Below are positions 17,569 through 26,164 of a stretch of DNA of 64,000 nucleotides, in pieces. The DNA is taken from assembly GCF_902506065.1 (NCBI RefSeq), contig NZ_LR732912.1, positions 2,354,154 through 2,418,153 on the forward strand, written 5' to 3'. This stretch comes from Arthrobacter sp. 9V. GTDB lineage: Bacteria > Actinomycetota > Actinomycetes > Actinomycetales > Micrococcaceae. The notes beneath the pieces were generated by a model that made no database searches, was not told the origin of the DNA, and saw only the letters and a list, made by a program, of their open reading frames with translations. Each line of letters opens with the position of its first letter. Position 1 is the stretch's first letter. The position numbers were made by a program, and so were the translations under genes.

Positions 17569-18261
17569 ATGGCCACAGTTATTCTCGTCCGGCACGGACG
17601 CACCACAGCCAATGCCACGGGGCTGCTCGCCGGGCGGGCCCAGGGTGTCAGCCTTGATCAAACAGGGCGTGACCAAGCAGCTGTTACAGCGGATCGCCTC
17701 GCAGCGGTGCCGTTGGCAGGGGTGGTGTCCAGTCCCCTTGAGCGTTGCCTGCAGACCGCCCAATTCATCCTCGATCGCCAAGCTGCCACGCCTTATGCCC
17801 CGGTGGATCCCGATCTCACCGAGTGTGATTACGGCCAATGGCAGGGCCGCTTGCTCAGTGACCTCGCCACAGAGGACTTGTGGCCGGTGGTGCAGTCGCA
17901 ACCATCCGCCGTCGTGTTTCCCGGTGGTGAATCCATGGCCGCAATGCAGGCCCGGTCCGTGGCAGCGATTCGCCGCAACGATGCCGCCTTTGAAGCCGAG
18001 CACGGGCCAGGTGCCGTGTGGGTGGCGGTCAGTCACGGCGACGTCATCAAGGCCATCCTGGCCGACGCGCTCGGCATGCACCTTGACCTGTTCCAGCGGA
18101 TCAACGTGGGCCCGGCGTCCGTTTCGATCGTGCGCTACGGGCCCGTTCGGCCGAGCGTCTACGCAACCAACACCGATGCGGGCGATCTCTCCTGGCTGTC
18201 AAACGGCATGGATGCCGGCGACGCGCCGGTGGGCGGCGGCGCAGGGCAGAAGGCGCCATGA
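17569..18261 (+). CDS. Histidine phosphatase family protein (MSMEG_4193-type phosphomutase)
   Basis: 230 residues. It begins MATVILVRHGRT, the RHG catalytic histidine motif, and carries a second catalytic His in WVAVSHGDVIKAIL, with the Glu of the DLTECDYGQW segment. No ribosome site is evident before the ATG, so it may be leaderless. The order phosphatase, DUF3090, SCO1664-like is conserved in actinobacteria, often near mycothiol-synthesis mshC. The true substrate is not known. Confidence 0.88.
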   Translation: MATVILVRHGRTTANATGLLAGRAQGVSLDQTGRDQAAVTADRLAAVPLAGVVSSPLERCLQTAQFILDRQAATPYAPVDPDLTECDYGQWQGRLLSDLATEDLWPVVQSQPSAVVFPGGESMAAMQARSVAAIRRNDAAFEAEHGPGAVWVAVSHGDVIKAILADALGMHLDLFQRINVGPASVSIVRYGPVRPSVYATNTDAGDLSWLSNGMDAGDAPVGGGAGQKAP

Positions 18262-18285
18262 ACCTAATGTGCCTAAAATACTGAC

Positions 18286-18837
18286 ATGCCTACACGTGTT
18301 CACGAGTTTGTCTGGCCTGATCGGGTTGTAGTCGGCACTATCGGCGTTCCGGGGTCGCGGACGTTCTACCTGCAAGTGCGCGCAGGGAAGCAGATCGTGA
18401 GTATCGCCTTGGAGAAGCAGCAGTCGGCGGTGCTTGCGGAAAAGATCGATGAAATTCTTGATCAACTCATCACGGTGGACGGCAACCCGTTCAGCGTACC
18501 TACAGGGACTCCCATTGAACTTGTGGACAACGATCCCCTGGAGCCCGTTGAAGAACAGTTCCGCACCGGCGCCATGAGCCTGGGTTGGGATCCCACCACG
18601 GCTCAGGTCGTCATCGAGGCCTACCCTATCTCGGATGTCGATGCTGAAGACGACGAAACCTTTGATGAGGACGAGCCTGATGTACCCGAAATGTTGCTGG
18701 TGAGAATACCGGTGGGCACCGCCCGCGCGTTCGCCAAGCGCACCCGCGAGATCGTTGGGGCAGGTCGCCCGGCGTGCCCGCTCTGCGGTTATCCCGTGGA
18801 CCCCGACGGGCACACCTGCACCATTCCCGAGGTCTGA
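18286..18837 (+). CDS. DUF3090 family protein
   Basis: 183 residues beginning MPTRVHEFVWPDRVVVGTIGVPGSRTFYLQV, the typical start of this actinobacterial family of unknown function. Residues 110-135 are strongly acidic (DVDAEDDETFDEDEPDVPE). The C terminus has a zinc-ribbon-like cysteine pattern, CPLCGYPVDPDGHTC. It sits 24 bases after the phosphatase, and its TGA overlaps the next ATG. Its conserved linkage suggests the three proteins work together. Confidence 0.88.
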   Translation: MPTRVHEFVWPDRVVVGTIGVPGSRTFYLQVRAGKQIVSIALEKQQSAVLAEKIDEILDQLITVDGNPFSVPTGTPIELVDNDPLEPVEEQFRTGAMSLGWDPTTAQVVIEAYPISDVDAEDDETFDEDEPDVPEMLLVRIPVGTARAFAKRTREIVGAGRPACPLCGYPVDPDGHTCTIPEV

Positions 18838-19604
18838 TGCCGGCGCCGGACCTCATGGCCGCCGAGCTCACGCTTACCGGCCGCATCACGACGGCTTCAA
18901 ACGCTACGTTCCTGGGCAGCATCGGTGATGTTGAGGTGGTCTATAAGCCCATAGCAGGCGAAAGTCCGCTGTGGGATTTTCCGCACGGCACCCTGGCACA
19001 GCGAGAGGTGGCCGCCTACCTGGTCTCGCAGGCGTTCGGCTGGGACATCGTTCCACGCACCTGGTTGCGCGATGGTCCCTTGGGCGAAGGAATGGTGCAG
19101 CTCTGGAAGGAACAGGACCCCAGCCAACGGGCGGTCAACCTCCTGGCAACCAATGACATACCCAAAACAGGCTGGAAACGCGTTCTCGAAGGACAGGATG
19201 AGAGCGGACAGATGGTGGCCCTCGTTCACGAAGACTCGCCGGCGCTTAGGCGCATGGCCGTCTTCGACACAGTGGTCAACAACGCCGACCGCAAAGGCGA
19301 CCACATTCTCGCCATGACCGACGGGCACCGGCACGGAGTGGACCATGGACTGACATTCCACCAAGACCACAAGCTGCGCACCGTGCTGTGGGGTTGGCTG
19401 GGTGACCCTCTCAGCGCCGGGGAACTCGAAGGCATCGGCCGTGTTAACGACGGGCTCCAGGGTGAGCTGGGCCAGGACTTGGCCGCGTTGCTTACTGCCG
19501 AAGAAATAGCTTCGCTCGCCGTCCGATGTGAACGATTGCGCTTGGCGGGGCGCTTTCCGGCTCCGAGCGGTGAGATGTCGGCGGTTCCCTGGCCGCTCTT
19601 CTAG
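18837..19604 (+). CDS. SCO1664 family protein (PI3/4-kinase-like fold)
   Basis: 255 residues from the ATG at 18837, which overlaps the DUF3090 stop (TGATG); an upstream in-frame ATG at 18774 lies inside that gene and is rejected. Recognisable segments are VVYKPIAGESPLWDFPHGTLAQREVAAYLV, RRMAVFDTVVNNADRKGDHIL (catalytic-loop-like N-N-A-D-R-K-x-D) and VDHGLTFH (metal-site-like DH). These resemble the HipA/PI3-4-kinase catalytic core, so phosphotransfer is likely, but no substrate is established. Last gene of the conserved trio. Confidence 0.85.
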   Translation: MPAPDLMAAELTLTGRITTASNATFLGSIGDVEVVYKPIAGESPLWDFPHGTLAQREVAAYLVSQAFGWDIVPRTWLRDGPLGEGMVQLWKEQDPSQRAVNLLATNDIPKTGWKRVLEGQDESGQMVALVHEDSPALRRMAVFDTVVNNADRKGDHILAMTDGHRHGVDHGLTFHQDHKLRTVLWGWLGDPLSAGELEGIGRVNDGLQGELGQDLAALLTAEEIASLAVRCERLRLAGRFPAPSGEMSAVPWPLF

Positions 19605-19648
19605 ATAATCAGGGGTCCACGGATGACGGGCTACCGGTCCCCCGGAAA

Positions 19649-19697
19649 GCCGCCTGCCGTCGTCGTACTTTAAGCAACGCACGACGACGGCGGCGGC
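19649..19697. terminator. Strong hairpin between convergent genes, likely bidirectional terminator
   Basis: CCGTCGTCGT (19657-19666) pairs with ACGACGACGG (19681-19690), and the stem is extended by GCCGCC (19649-19654) with GGCGGC (19692-19697), leaving a 14-base loop. There is only a weak T run. It lies between the SCO1664-like gene and the convergent 3-hydroxybenzoate monooxygenase. Confidence 0.65.
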
Positions 19698-19711
19698 TTA
19701 TGGGCTCAGCA

Positions 19712-20962
19712 TCAGGCCGGTAACTGGCTGGCTACCCGGGGCGCCTCCGGTGCCGGCAAACCCTCTCCAGCCTGGCCATATAGCCAGTCGTTGTACTGGA
19801 AGTCGTTGTCTTTGCGGCTCTTGAACAGCAGGTTGCGCAGGGTTCGGGCGAGGCCGGAAACGTGCCAGGATTCGCCCCATACGCGGGCGGTGCGCTGAAC
19901 ACGGGCAGTCCTGGTGGCTCGGGCGGAGTTGAAAGCGGCAATCGCGTCATCCCACGCGGCCGGATCAACGCCGTCGGTTGTGAACACCGTGCCTGCAGTG
20001 ACATCCTGCAGCACGGCGGCGTCCTCGAGGGCCTGGCAGGCGCCCTGCGCGAGGTACTGGAGCATGGGGTGGGCGGCGTCGCCCATCAGGACCATGCGGC
20101 CGGCAATCCAGTTTTCAATAGGGTCGCGGTCGTACATGGGCCAGCGGATCCCGGTGCCTAGGTTCGCCAGTGCAGCCTGCACTGCCGGGACGCAGTCCTT
20201 GTAGGCTGCCTGCAGCTCGTCCACTCCGCCGTATTGCTCTTCCCCGCGTTCAAAGGACGGCGACTTGAATACGGCCACGGTGTTCAGCAGTTCACCCTTG
20301 CGCAGCGGGTACTGCACCAGGTGGCAGTCCGGTCCGAGGTAGACCACCACGTCTTCGAGGTCCGTGGCAGGGGTTTCCGACGTGATCGGGACAGTTCCCC
20401 GGTAGGCGACGTAGGCCGAGGAAACGGGTTCATCCGAGGCCACCAGCGGCCGGAGGGTGGATTTGAGTCCGTCGGCACCGATCACTACGTCCGCTTCGTA
20501 ATCCACGCCTGCTTCCGTGTGCGCCACTGCCCTGCCGTTCACGGTATCCACGCTGTCCACCATGACGTCGTTGATCAGGTTGACGCCCGCAGCAACACAG
20601 CCCTCAAGGAGAACCCGGTGCAGGTCGCTTCGGTGAATCACCACGTAAGGTGCGCCGTAGCGTTCCTCAAATTCACCACTGAGTGACTGCCGCGTGAGCT
20701 CCTCCCCGGTGACGGCGTCACGGAACACCAGGTGCTTGGGCTGGACACCGATTTCCAGTGCCTTCTCCAACAGGCCCCAGCGCTTCAGGACACGTGAGGC
20801 ATTCGGTGCCATCTGCAGGCCTGCACCTACCTCGCCGAACTCGGGCGCCCGCTCCACCAGGGTGACGTTGGCGCCGTTTTCGCGGAGTGCCAGGGCTCCG
20901 GCGAGCCCGGCCATGCCCCCTCCCACAACCAGGACATCAGTGGAATTGGGGTACTCAGACAT
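19712..20962 (-). CDS. FAD-dependent 3-hydroxybenzoate 6-monooxygenase
   Basis: 416 residues from the ATG at 20962 (AAGGAG seven bases upstream); a longer frame to 21040 is rejected. Para-hydroxybenzoate-hydroxylase fold: FAD motif VVGGGMAGLAGALALRENGANVTLVER, the DG motif GADGLKSTLRP, and the GD motif VLMGDAAHPMLQYLAQGACQALEDAAVL, where the YLAQG variant is typical of 3HB6H enzymes. It uses NADH and oxygen to convert 3-hydroxybenzoate to gentisate. Gentisate dioxygenase and the two following steps are encoded at 23.4-26.1 kb. It overlaps the transporter gene by 8 bases. Confidence 0.88.
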   Translation of the reverse strand: MSEYPNSTDVLVVGGGMAGLAGALALRENGANVTLVERAPEFGEVGAGLQMAPNASRVLKRWGLLEKALEIGVQPKHLVFRDAVTGEELTRQSLSGEFEERYGAPYVVIHRSDLHRVLLEGCVAAGVNLINDVMVDSVDTVNGRAVAHTEAGVDYEADVVIGADGLKSTLRPLVASDEPVSSAYVAYRGTVPITSETPATDLEDVVVYLGPDCHLVQYPLRKGELLNTVAVFKSPSFERGEEQYGGVDELQAAYKDCVPAVQAALANLGTGIRWPMYDRDPIENWIAGRMVLMGDAAHPMLQYLAQGACQALEDAAVLQDVTAGTVFTTDGVDPAAWDDAIAAFNSARATRTARVQRTARVWGESWHVSGLARTLRNLLFKSRKDNDFQYNDWLYGQAGEGLPAPEAPRVASQLPA

Positions 20963-22259
20963 TTCTTGCTCCTTGCGGGTTTTTCGAGGTGATTTTGATT
21001 CCGACGCCGGCCAGCAGGACCGCTGCGATGGCTGCGGCACCGGCGAATGCGAGGAAGTTGGAGTTAACGCCCATCCCGGCAGCCAGAAGGAGGCCGCCCA
21101 CCTGCGGTGCTATGACGGCGCCGATGCGGCCGGTGCCCAACGCCCAGCCGAGCGCAGTTCCCCGCAAATGGTCCGGATAGTGGCTGGCCACAGCGGCGAT
21201 GATGAGGCACTGGGTGCCGTGGGTTCCGACCCCGGCAAGCACCAGCGCAAGATAGACCACAGCTACGGGCGGGCTGACCAAGAGGGCTGAGAGTCCGACG
21301 GCGGCGACGGCGGCTGCCGCTATCGCCGTCGGAATCGGACCAAACCGCGTCCCCGCCCAGGCCGTGATGACGGAACCTGCTACGGCGCCGAGGTTCAGTG
21401 CCAGCGCAAAGGTCAGCGCCGACCCCAGGTTGTATCCGGCCAGCTGCATCAGGTTGGGCAGCCACGTGCCCAGGCCATACCAGGCGAACAGGGTGGCTAT
21501 GGTGGCGAGGGCAAAGAGTATGCTGACGCCCAAGTACGGCGCGCGGAGCAGTGATCCGAATCCGGCGGAGCCTTTGGACTTCCGGCCTTTCGCCGTCCCA
21601 GGCGCCAACGTCTCGGGGATGAATCGGAAGCCCAGGGGCACCACGATCACCAGCGCCAGCACGGCTACCAGGAACATGGCCTGCCAGCCGAAAGCGGGAA
21701 TCAGGGGAATGCCCACCAACGCCGCGAGGGATCCGCCGATCGGGACACCGGACATCATGAGCGTGGCAATACTGGAGCGCCATTTTGCCGGGACCAGCTC
21801 GGCAACCAGGGCATTGGCAGAGGGCACCAGCCCGCCCAGCCCAATGCCAGCGAGCAATCGCAAGCCGCCAAAGACGGCAGCGTTGGGCGCAAAGGCGCAC
21901 AGGATGGTGAAGATGGAGAAGACGATCGCGCATCCGAGGATGGTCTTGCGCCGCCCCCAGGAGTCGGCCATGCGGCCGGCGAAGATCGCGCCGATCATCA
22001 TCCCAAGAAATGCCATGGAACCGATGGTCCCGGCCGTGGCCTTGGTCAGACCCCACCCTGTCCCGGAAATCAGGGAGGACTGGACCGTGCCGTAAACAAT
22101 GAGGTCGTAGCCGTCGAAGACCACCAGCAGCCAGCAGACCAAGACAGCCAGAGCCGAACCTTTGGAGAATCGCGGAACGCCTTCAGTGGTGGGAACGTCA
22201 GCGGCGACAGTTCCGGATGATGGCCCTTGCGACGCTGCAGCGGGAAGTGTGTGATTCAT
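20955..22259 (-). CDS. MFS aromatic acid:H+ symporter (AAHS family), probable 3-hydroxybenzoate transporter
   Basis: 434 residues from the ATG at 22259; an alternative GTG start at 22286 would crowd the divergent IclR promoter. About 12 membrane helices. AAHS hallmarks are VVFDGYDLIVYGTVQSSL in helix 1 with its conserved Asp, and the loop motif RMADSWGRRKTIL after helix 2, plus RFIPETLAPG. It probably imports 3-hydroxybenzoate or gentisate, as MhbT/GenK-type carriers do. It is co-transcribed with the monooxygenase and divergent from the IclR gene. Confidence 0.88.
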   Translation of the reverse strand: MNHTLPAAASQGPSSGTVAADVPTTEGVPRFSKGSALAVLVCWLLVVFDGYDLIVYGTVQSSLISGTGWGLTKATAGTIGSMAFLGMMIGAIFAGRMADSWGRRKTILGCAIVFSIFTILCAFAPNAAVFGGLRLLAGIGLGGLVPSANALVAELVPAKWRSSIATLMMSGVPIGGSLAALVGIPLIPAFGWQAMFLVAVLALVIVVPLGFRFIPETLAPGTAKGRKSKGSAGFGSLLRAPYLGVSILFALATIATLFAWYGLGTWLPNLMQLAGYNLGSALTFALALNLGAVAGSVITAWAGTRFGPIPTAIAAAAVAAVGLSALLVSPPVAVVYLALVLAGVGTHGTQCLIIAAVASHYPDHLRGTALGWALGTGRIGAVIAPQVGGLLLAAGMGVNSNFLAFAGAAAIAAVLLAGVGIKITSKNPQGARNV

Positions 22260-22295
22260 CCCACCACTGTCAGGCGGTCGGGGCACCCATGGCCA

Positions 22296-22316
22296 TACAA
22301 TTCTGTTGTGCAGAAC
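22296..22316 (+). promoter_or_regulatory. IclR promoter -10 and overlapping TTCTG-N5-CAGAA operator
   Basis: TACAAT (22296-22301) stands 6 bases before the GTG at 22308, implying a leaderless transcript. The palindrome ATTCTG-TTGTG-CAGAAC (22300-22316) covers the start codon. The same TTCTG-N5-CAGAA occurs at 23326-23340 before the gentisate operon, so both are candidate sites for the IclR protein itself. Confidence 0.6.
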
Positions 22317-23150
22317 ACTCCCACCTCGCAGCCGAGCCGAAAGCCGGCTCAGAACCGTAAACCGGTTCAGAAGCGCCCCACCTACTCCATCGAGGCGGTG
22401 GACAATGCCTTGCAGCTCCTACAACTCCTCCGTGACGGTGGCGCTCTCCGCCTCAAGGACGCAGCCGCGGAACTGGGTGTTGCTCCTTCCACCGCACACC
22501 GGCTTATGGCGATGCTTGTTTACCGGGGCTTCGCCGTCCAGGACGAAAACCGCCGCTACGTTCCCGGACCGGCCATGGGCGTCGGTCCGGCGGGACTGAG
22601 TTGGACGAGGCTGCTCCGGGACCTGGCGCAGCCACATATGGAGCTCTTGTCTTCGCAACTGGATGAGACCGTCAACCTGATGGTCCGCGTGGGCACAAAA
22701 GTCCGTTTCCTGGCCACAGTGGAAGGCAGCAACGTCCTGCGCATCGGCGACCGGCAAGGCACTGTGATGCCGGCCGATAAAACTTCCGGCGGCAAGGTCA
22801 TGTTGTCAGAACTGGAACCGGCAATGATTGATCAACTGTTCCGCAGCCACAACGCCGAAATAGGCGGCGACACCATCCCCGACGCCGAGTATCCGGCGTT
22901 TCTGCGCGAGCTGGACAGCATCCGCGGCAACGGCTTCGCGGCCAACTTCGAGGGCACGGAGGAAGGCGTCAGCGCCCTCGGCATGGCGCTCCACAACCGG
23001 CATGGTCACGTAGTTGGCGCTCTCAGCGTCGCCACCCCTGCCACACGATTCCGGAAAGTGTTCGATGCCGGATTGGTTGCCGCCTTGCGCGAAACCTGTC
23101 GCCAGTTGGAAATCGACATCGCAGCAAACCCCGCCGCGGGTGCAGACTAG
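22308..23150 (+). CDS. IclR-family regulator of the gentisate pathway
   Basis: 280 residues from GTG at 22308. The open frame continues upstream to 22227 but that part overlaps the divergent transporter. A basic Pro/Lys-rich tail leads into the winged helix (about 25-90, YSIEAVDNALQLLQLLRDGGALRLKDAAAELGVAPSTAHRLM), then a linker and the IclR effector domain (TSGGKVMLSEL, GFAANFEGTEEGVSALGMALHN). It lies between the transport/monooxygenase operon and the ring-cleavage operon and probably senses 3-hydroxybenzoate or gentisate. Activator or repressor role is not determined. Confidence 0.88.
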   Translation: MQNTPTSQPSRKPAQNRKPVQKRPTYSIEAVDNALQLLQLLRDGGALRLKDAAAELGVAPSTAHRLMAMLVYRGFAVQDENRRYVPGPAMGVGPAGLSWTRLLRDLAQPHMELLSSQLDETVNLMVRVGTKVRFLATVEGSNVLRIGDRQGTVMPADKTSGGKVMLSELEPAMIDQLFRSHNAEIGGDTIPDAEYPAFLRELDSIRGNGFAANFEGTEEGVSALGMALHNRHGHVVGALSVATPATRFRKVFDAGLVAALRETCRQLEIDIAANPAAGAD

Positions 23151-23152
23151 AA

Positions 23153-23319
23153 GGCCCCGCAACGCACCTCTTCCTTGCATTGTGAGGCCCACTCTGCGCC
23201 CCAGACGCGTGATTTAGCGCGCAAACCAGGCCCCGCAACGCACCTCATCCTTGCGTTGTGAGGCCCACTCTGCGCCCCAGACGCGCGATTTAGCACGCAA
23301 ACCAGGCCCCGCAACGCAA
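23153..23319 (+). repeat. 76-bp tandem repeat, 2.2 copies, with internal hairpins
   Basis: Copies start at 23153 and 23229, with a partial third at 23305; each begins GGCCCCGCAACGCA. Within a copy CAACGCA pairs with TGCGTTG (one mismatch in copy 1) and GGCC boxes flank the stem. It lies immediately after the IclR stop and may terminate transcription or be a REP-like intergenic element. Confidence 0.8.
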
Positions 23320-23320
23320 G

Positions 23321-23345
23321 GGAAGTTCTGCATGACAGAATTTCC
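23321..23345. promoter_or_regulatory. Palindromic operator upstream of the gentisate dioxygenase operon
   Basis: GGAAGTTCTG (23321-23330) and CAGAATTTCC (23336-23345) form a 10-base inverted repeat with one mismatch and a 5-base spacer, 75 bases before the GTG start. Its core TTCTG-N5-CAGAA is shared with the IclR start region. Confidence 0.65.
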
Positions 23346-23420
23346 TCGGACAGCCAGTGGTCCGTCCGTAGGGTCGAACTACGCCAAGAGAACTAACCGG
23401 ACCCTAATCGAGGAGGCCCC

Positions 23421-24557
23421 GTGTCCATCAGCGCCGAGAACACGACACATGAATCAGTGGCCGCCAGCCACGCTTTGCCGGAGCCCACTCCGGAAGAAGC
23501 AGCTCAACTTGAGCAGCTCTACAAGGATTTCGCGGCGGGGAACATGGTTCCGTTGTGGACGGAGATCGGCGATTTGATGCCAATGGTCCCTACTCCGAAA
23601 GCAGTCCCGCATGTGTGGCGTTGGAACGATTTGTATCCGCTGGCCGCCCGGGCCGGGGATCTGGTTCCGGTGGGTCGGGGTGGTGAGCGGCGGGCCATAG
23701 CCCTCGCGAACCCCGGCCTCGCTGGCACTCCCTATGCAACGCCAACGTTGTGGGCTGCCATCCAATACCTCGGCGCCCACGAGGTTGCCCCGGAACACCG
23801 CCACTCGCAGAATGCGTTCCGGTTCGTGGTCGAAGGCGAAGGAGTCTGGACCGTGGTGAATGGTGACCCCGTGGCGATGCGCCGCGGTGACTTCCTCCTC
23901 ACCCCCGGCTGGAACTTCCACGGACACCACAACGACACCGATCAGCCAATGGCCTGGATAGACGGACTGGACATCCCGTTCGTGCACTACGCCGACGCCG
24001 GGTTCTTCGAGTTCGGCACCGAACGGGTCACCGACGAAGCCACCCCGGATATCTCCCGCTCCGAACGGCTCTGGGCCCACCCCGGACTGCGGCCCCTCTC
24101 CGGGCTGGATGACACCACCAACTCCCCCATCGCCGCGTACCGCTGGGAACACACCGACGCCGCCCTTCGTGAACAGTTGCTGCTGGAGGACGAAGGCCAC
24201 CCGGCCACAGTGTCCCAGGGCCATGCGGCCATCCGGTACTCGAATCCCACCACGGGCGGGGACGTCATGCCCACCATCCGGGCCGAGTTCCACCGACTCC
24301 GCGCCGGCGCCACTACCGAGCCCCTCCGTGAGGTGGGTTCCAGTGTCTGGCAGGTCTTCGAAGGCACCGGCACCGTGACCCTGAACGGTGACGCCAAAAA
24401 GCTGTCCAAGGGCGACCTGTTCGTGGTCCCGTCCTGGCAGGAATGGTCCCTGACGGCCGACAACGAGCAGGCAGGATTCGACCTGTTCCGTTTCAGCGAC
24501 GCCCCCATCTTCGAACGCCTCAACTTCAACCGCAGCTACACCGAAGGACGCAAGTAA
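23421..24557 (+). CDS. Gentisate 1,2-dioxygenase
   Basis: 378 residues, GTG at 23421 with AGGAGG four bases upstream. It is a bicupin. The first cupin holds EVAPEHRHSQNAFRFVVEGEGVWTVVNGDP, whose His residues bind the catalytic iron, and WNFHGHHND; the second cupin is degenerate (VWQVFEGTGTVTLNGDAKKLSKGDLFVVPSW). It cleaves gentisate between the carboxyl- and hydroxyl-bearing carbons to give maleylpyruvate. First gene of a three-gene operon in pathway context, with the isomerase and hydrolase following. Confidence 0.94.
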   Translation: MSISAENTTHESVAASHALPEPTPEEAAQLEQLYKDFAAGNMVPLWTEIGDLMPMVPTPKAVPHVWRWNDLYPLAARAGDLVPVGRGGERRAIALANPGLAGTPYATPTLWAAIQYLGAHEVAPEHRHSQNAFRFVVEGEGVWTVVNGDPVAMRRGDFLLTPGWNFHGHHNDTDQPMAWIDGLDIPFVHYADAGFFEFGTERVTDEATPDISRSERLWAHPGLRPLSGLDDTTNSPIAAYRWEHTDAALREQLLLEDEGHPATVSQGHAAIRYSNPTTGGDVMPTIRAEFHRLRAGATTEPLREVGSSVWQVFEGTGTVTLNGDAKKLSKGDLFVVPSWQEWSLTADNEQAGFDLFRFSDAPIFERLNFNRSYTEGRK

Positions 24558-25394
24558 ATGAGACTCCTCACCCTCCGCACCGAAACCGCCACAGGCAAAG
24601 GCACCGTCGCCGTCCGCCAGGACGGAAACACCCTCACCGAAATCGACGGGTTCGCCGATGTCGGCGCGCTGCTGGCCCACCCTGCGTGGGAAACCACTGC
24701 TGCGGCGGCCAAAGGCGCAACGCACGCGCTCGACGGCGCCGACCTCGCCGCCGTCGTGCCCGCGCCGGGCAAGATCATCTGCGTGGGCCACAACTACCGC
24801 AACCACATCAAGGAAATGGGCCGGGACATTCCCGAGCACCCCACCCTGTTCGCGAAGTACACCGAATCGCTGATTGGCCCGAACGATGACCTGGCGTTGC
24901 CGCAGGAATCGGACACCGTGGATTGGGAAGCCGAACTAGCCGTGATCATCGGCCAGAAGGGCCGCCGCATCGCCGAGGCCGACGCCGCAGAGCACATCGC
25001 CGGTTACGCGGTCCTGAACGACGTCAGCATGCGCGACTACCAGTTCCGCACCATCCAGTGGCTCCAAGGCAAGACCTGGGAGAACTCCACCCCGTTCGGC
25101 CCGGCCCTGGTCACCAAGGAAGAATTCACCGCCGGCCCGCTCATGACCTCGGCCGTGGACGGCGAGATCCAGCAGTCCACCCCCACCGGCGACCTCGTCT
25201 TCACCCCCGAATTCCTGGTCTCCTACATCTCCACCATCATCACGCTGAACCCCGGAGATGTGATCGCCACCGGCACCCCCGGCGGTGTGGGCCACGCCCA
25301 GGACCCCAAGCGGTACCTGCAGGAAGGCCAGGTCCTGGTCACCACCATCGAGGGGCTGGGCCAACTGAACAACCGCGTGGTCAAGGAAGCCTGA
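24558..25394 (+). CDS. Fumarylpyruvate hydrolase (FAH family)
   Basis: 278 residues, ATG directly after the dioxygenase TAA. The FAH fold is shown by IICVGHNYRNHIKEMG, the metal ligands in VDWEAELAVIIGQKGRRI, YAVLNDVSMRDYQ with its Asp, and PGDVIATGTPGGVGHAQDP. It cleaves fumarylpyruvate to fumarate and pyruvate, the last step of the gentisate route; the paralogous substrate acylpyruvate cannot be excluded from sequence. The stop overlaps the start of the isomerase by one base (TGATG). Confidence 0.9.
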   Translation: MRLLTLRTETATGKGTVAVRQDGNTLTEIDGFADVGALLAHPAWETTAAAAKGATHALDGADLAAVVPAPGKIICVGHNYRNHIKEMGRDIPEHPTLFAKYTESLIGPNDDLALPQESDTVDWEAELAVIIGQKGRRIAEADAAEHIAGYAVLNDVSMRDYQFRTIQWLQGKTWENSTPFGPALVTKEEFTAGPLMTSAVDGEIQQSTPTGDLVFTPEFLVSYISTIITLNPGDVIATGTPGGVGHAQDPKRYLQEGQVLVTTIEGLGQLNNRVVKEA

Positions 25395-26143
25395 TGGCAG
25401 CCCGCCACGACCTCGCCACCGATCCGGGCCTGCAGGAAGAACTCCTCCAGGCCCGGCGGGGCACCGCGTTCTTCGCCCGCAAACTCAACGAACTCGCCGA
25501 CGCAGAGCTCGACGGCGGGACGCTCCTGCCGGACTGGACGCGCCGTCACGTCGTGGCGCACGTTGGGTACAACGCCCGCGCGATTGCCCGCCTGGTTGAA
25601 TGGGCGGCCACCGGAGTGGAAACACCCATGTACCCCTCACCCGAAGCGCGGAACCACGAAATCAACTTCGGCGCCACACTTTCCCCCATCGCCTTGCGGA
25701 ACCTGTTCGACCATTCCGCGGTCCACCTGTCCGTTGAATGGCGCGACCTCCCGGACGCGAGCTGGGCCAACGAAGTCCGGACGGCCCAAGGCCGCACAGT
25801 CCCCGCGTCCGAAACCGTGTGGATGCGCACCCGCGAAGTCTGGATCCACGCAGTGGACCTGAACAACGGCGCCACCTTCAACGACGTCCCCCCAGCTGTA
25901 CTGGAGCGACTCTTGGGCGACATCACAGGGGCGTGGAAAACCCGCGGCACCGACACCGGACTCCTCGTCAAAGTCACGGGCACAGACCTCGCGTTCGGCG
26001 ACACGAGCGCAACGAACCCGACGATCATCAGCGGACCCCTGGCAGCCGTCGTCGAATGGGCCACCGGCCGCGGCACCAACAGCGTCACAACCCACGGAAC
26101 CCTCGCCAACGGGACTACGCCCGCCGCACCGAACTGGATCTAG
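25394..26143 (+). CDS. Mycothiol-dependent maleylpyruvate isomerase
   Basis: 249 residues from the ATG at 25394, overlapping the hydrolase stop; the longer frame upstream is a shadow. The N-terminal DinB-like helical domain (MDMPI_N) has the zinc ligands expected from the characterised corynebacterial enzyme: a His in RRHVVAHVGYNARAIARLVEW and the E-x3-H pair in MRTREVWIHAVDL. The C-terminal domain (LLVKVTGTDLAFGDTS, GPLAAVVEWATGR) is SCP2-like. It isomerises maleylpyruvate to fumarylpyruvate with mycothiol as cofactor, which implies an actinobacterial host. Confidence 0.92.
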   Translation: MAARHDLATDPGLQEELLQARRGTAFFARKLNELADAELDGGTLLPDWTRRHVVAHVGYNARAIARLVEWAATGVETPMYPSPEARNHEINFGATLSPIALRNLFDHSAVHLSVEWRDLPDASWANEVRTAQGRTVPASETVWMRTREVWIHAVDLNNGATFNDVPPAVLERLLGDITGAWKTRGTDTGLLVKVTGTDLAFGDTSATNPTIISGPLAAVVEWATGRGTNSVTTHGTLANGTTPAAPNWI

Positions 26144-26164
26144 ATACCCGACCGCGATTGTCAC

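Noticed and set aside
18774..18836. Longer N terminus for the SCO1664-like protein
   Set aside because: It lies inside the end of the DUF3090 gene; the ATG at 18837 overlaps the DUF3090 stop and matches the family start.
23153..23319. Possible CRISPR array
   Set aside because: The repeat unit is 76 bases with no unique spacers between copies, and no cas genes are in the window.
23454..24839. 461-aa reverse-strand open frame over the gentisate dioxygenase
   Set aside because: The Gly/Val-rich composition is typical of antisense frames in high-GC genes, and the plus-strand gene has clear cupin motifs.
24923..25393. Upstream extension of the maleylpyruvate isomerase frame
   Set aside because: The Arg/His/Pro-rich translation is an out-of-frame copy of the fumarylpyruvate hydrolase; the coupled ATG at 25394 gives the normal family N terminus.
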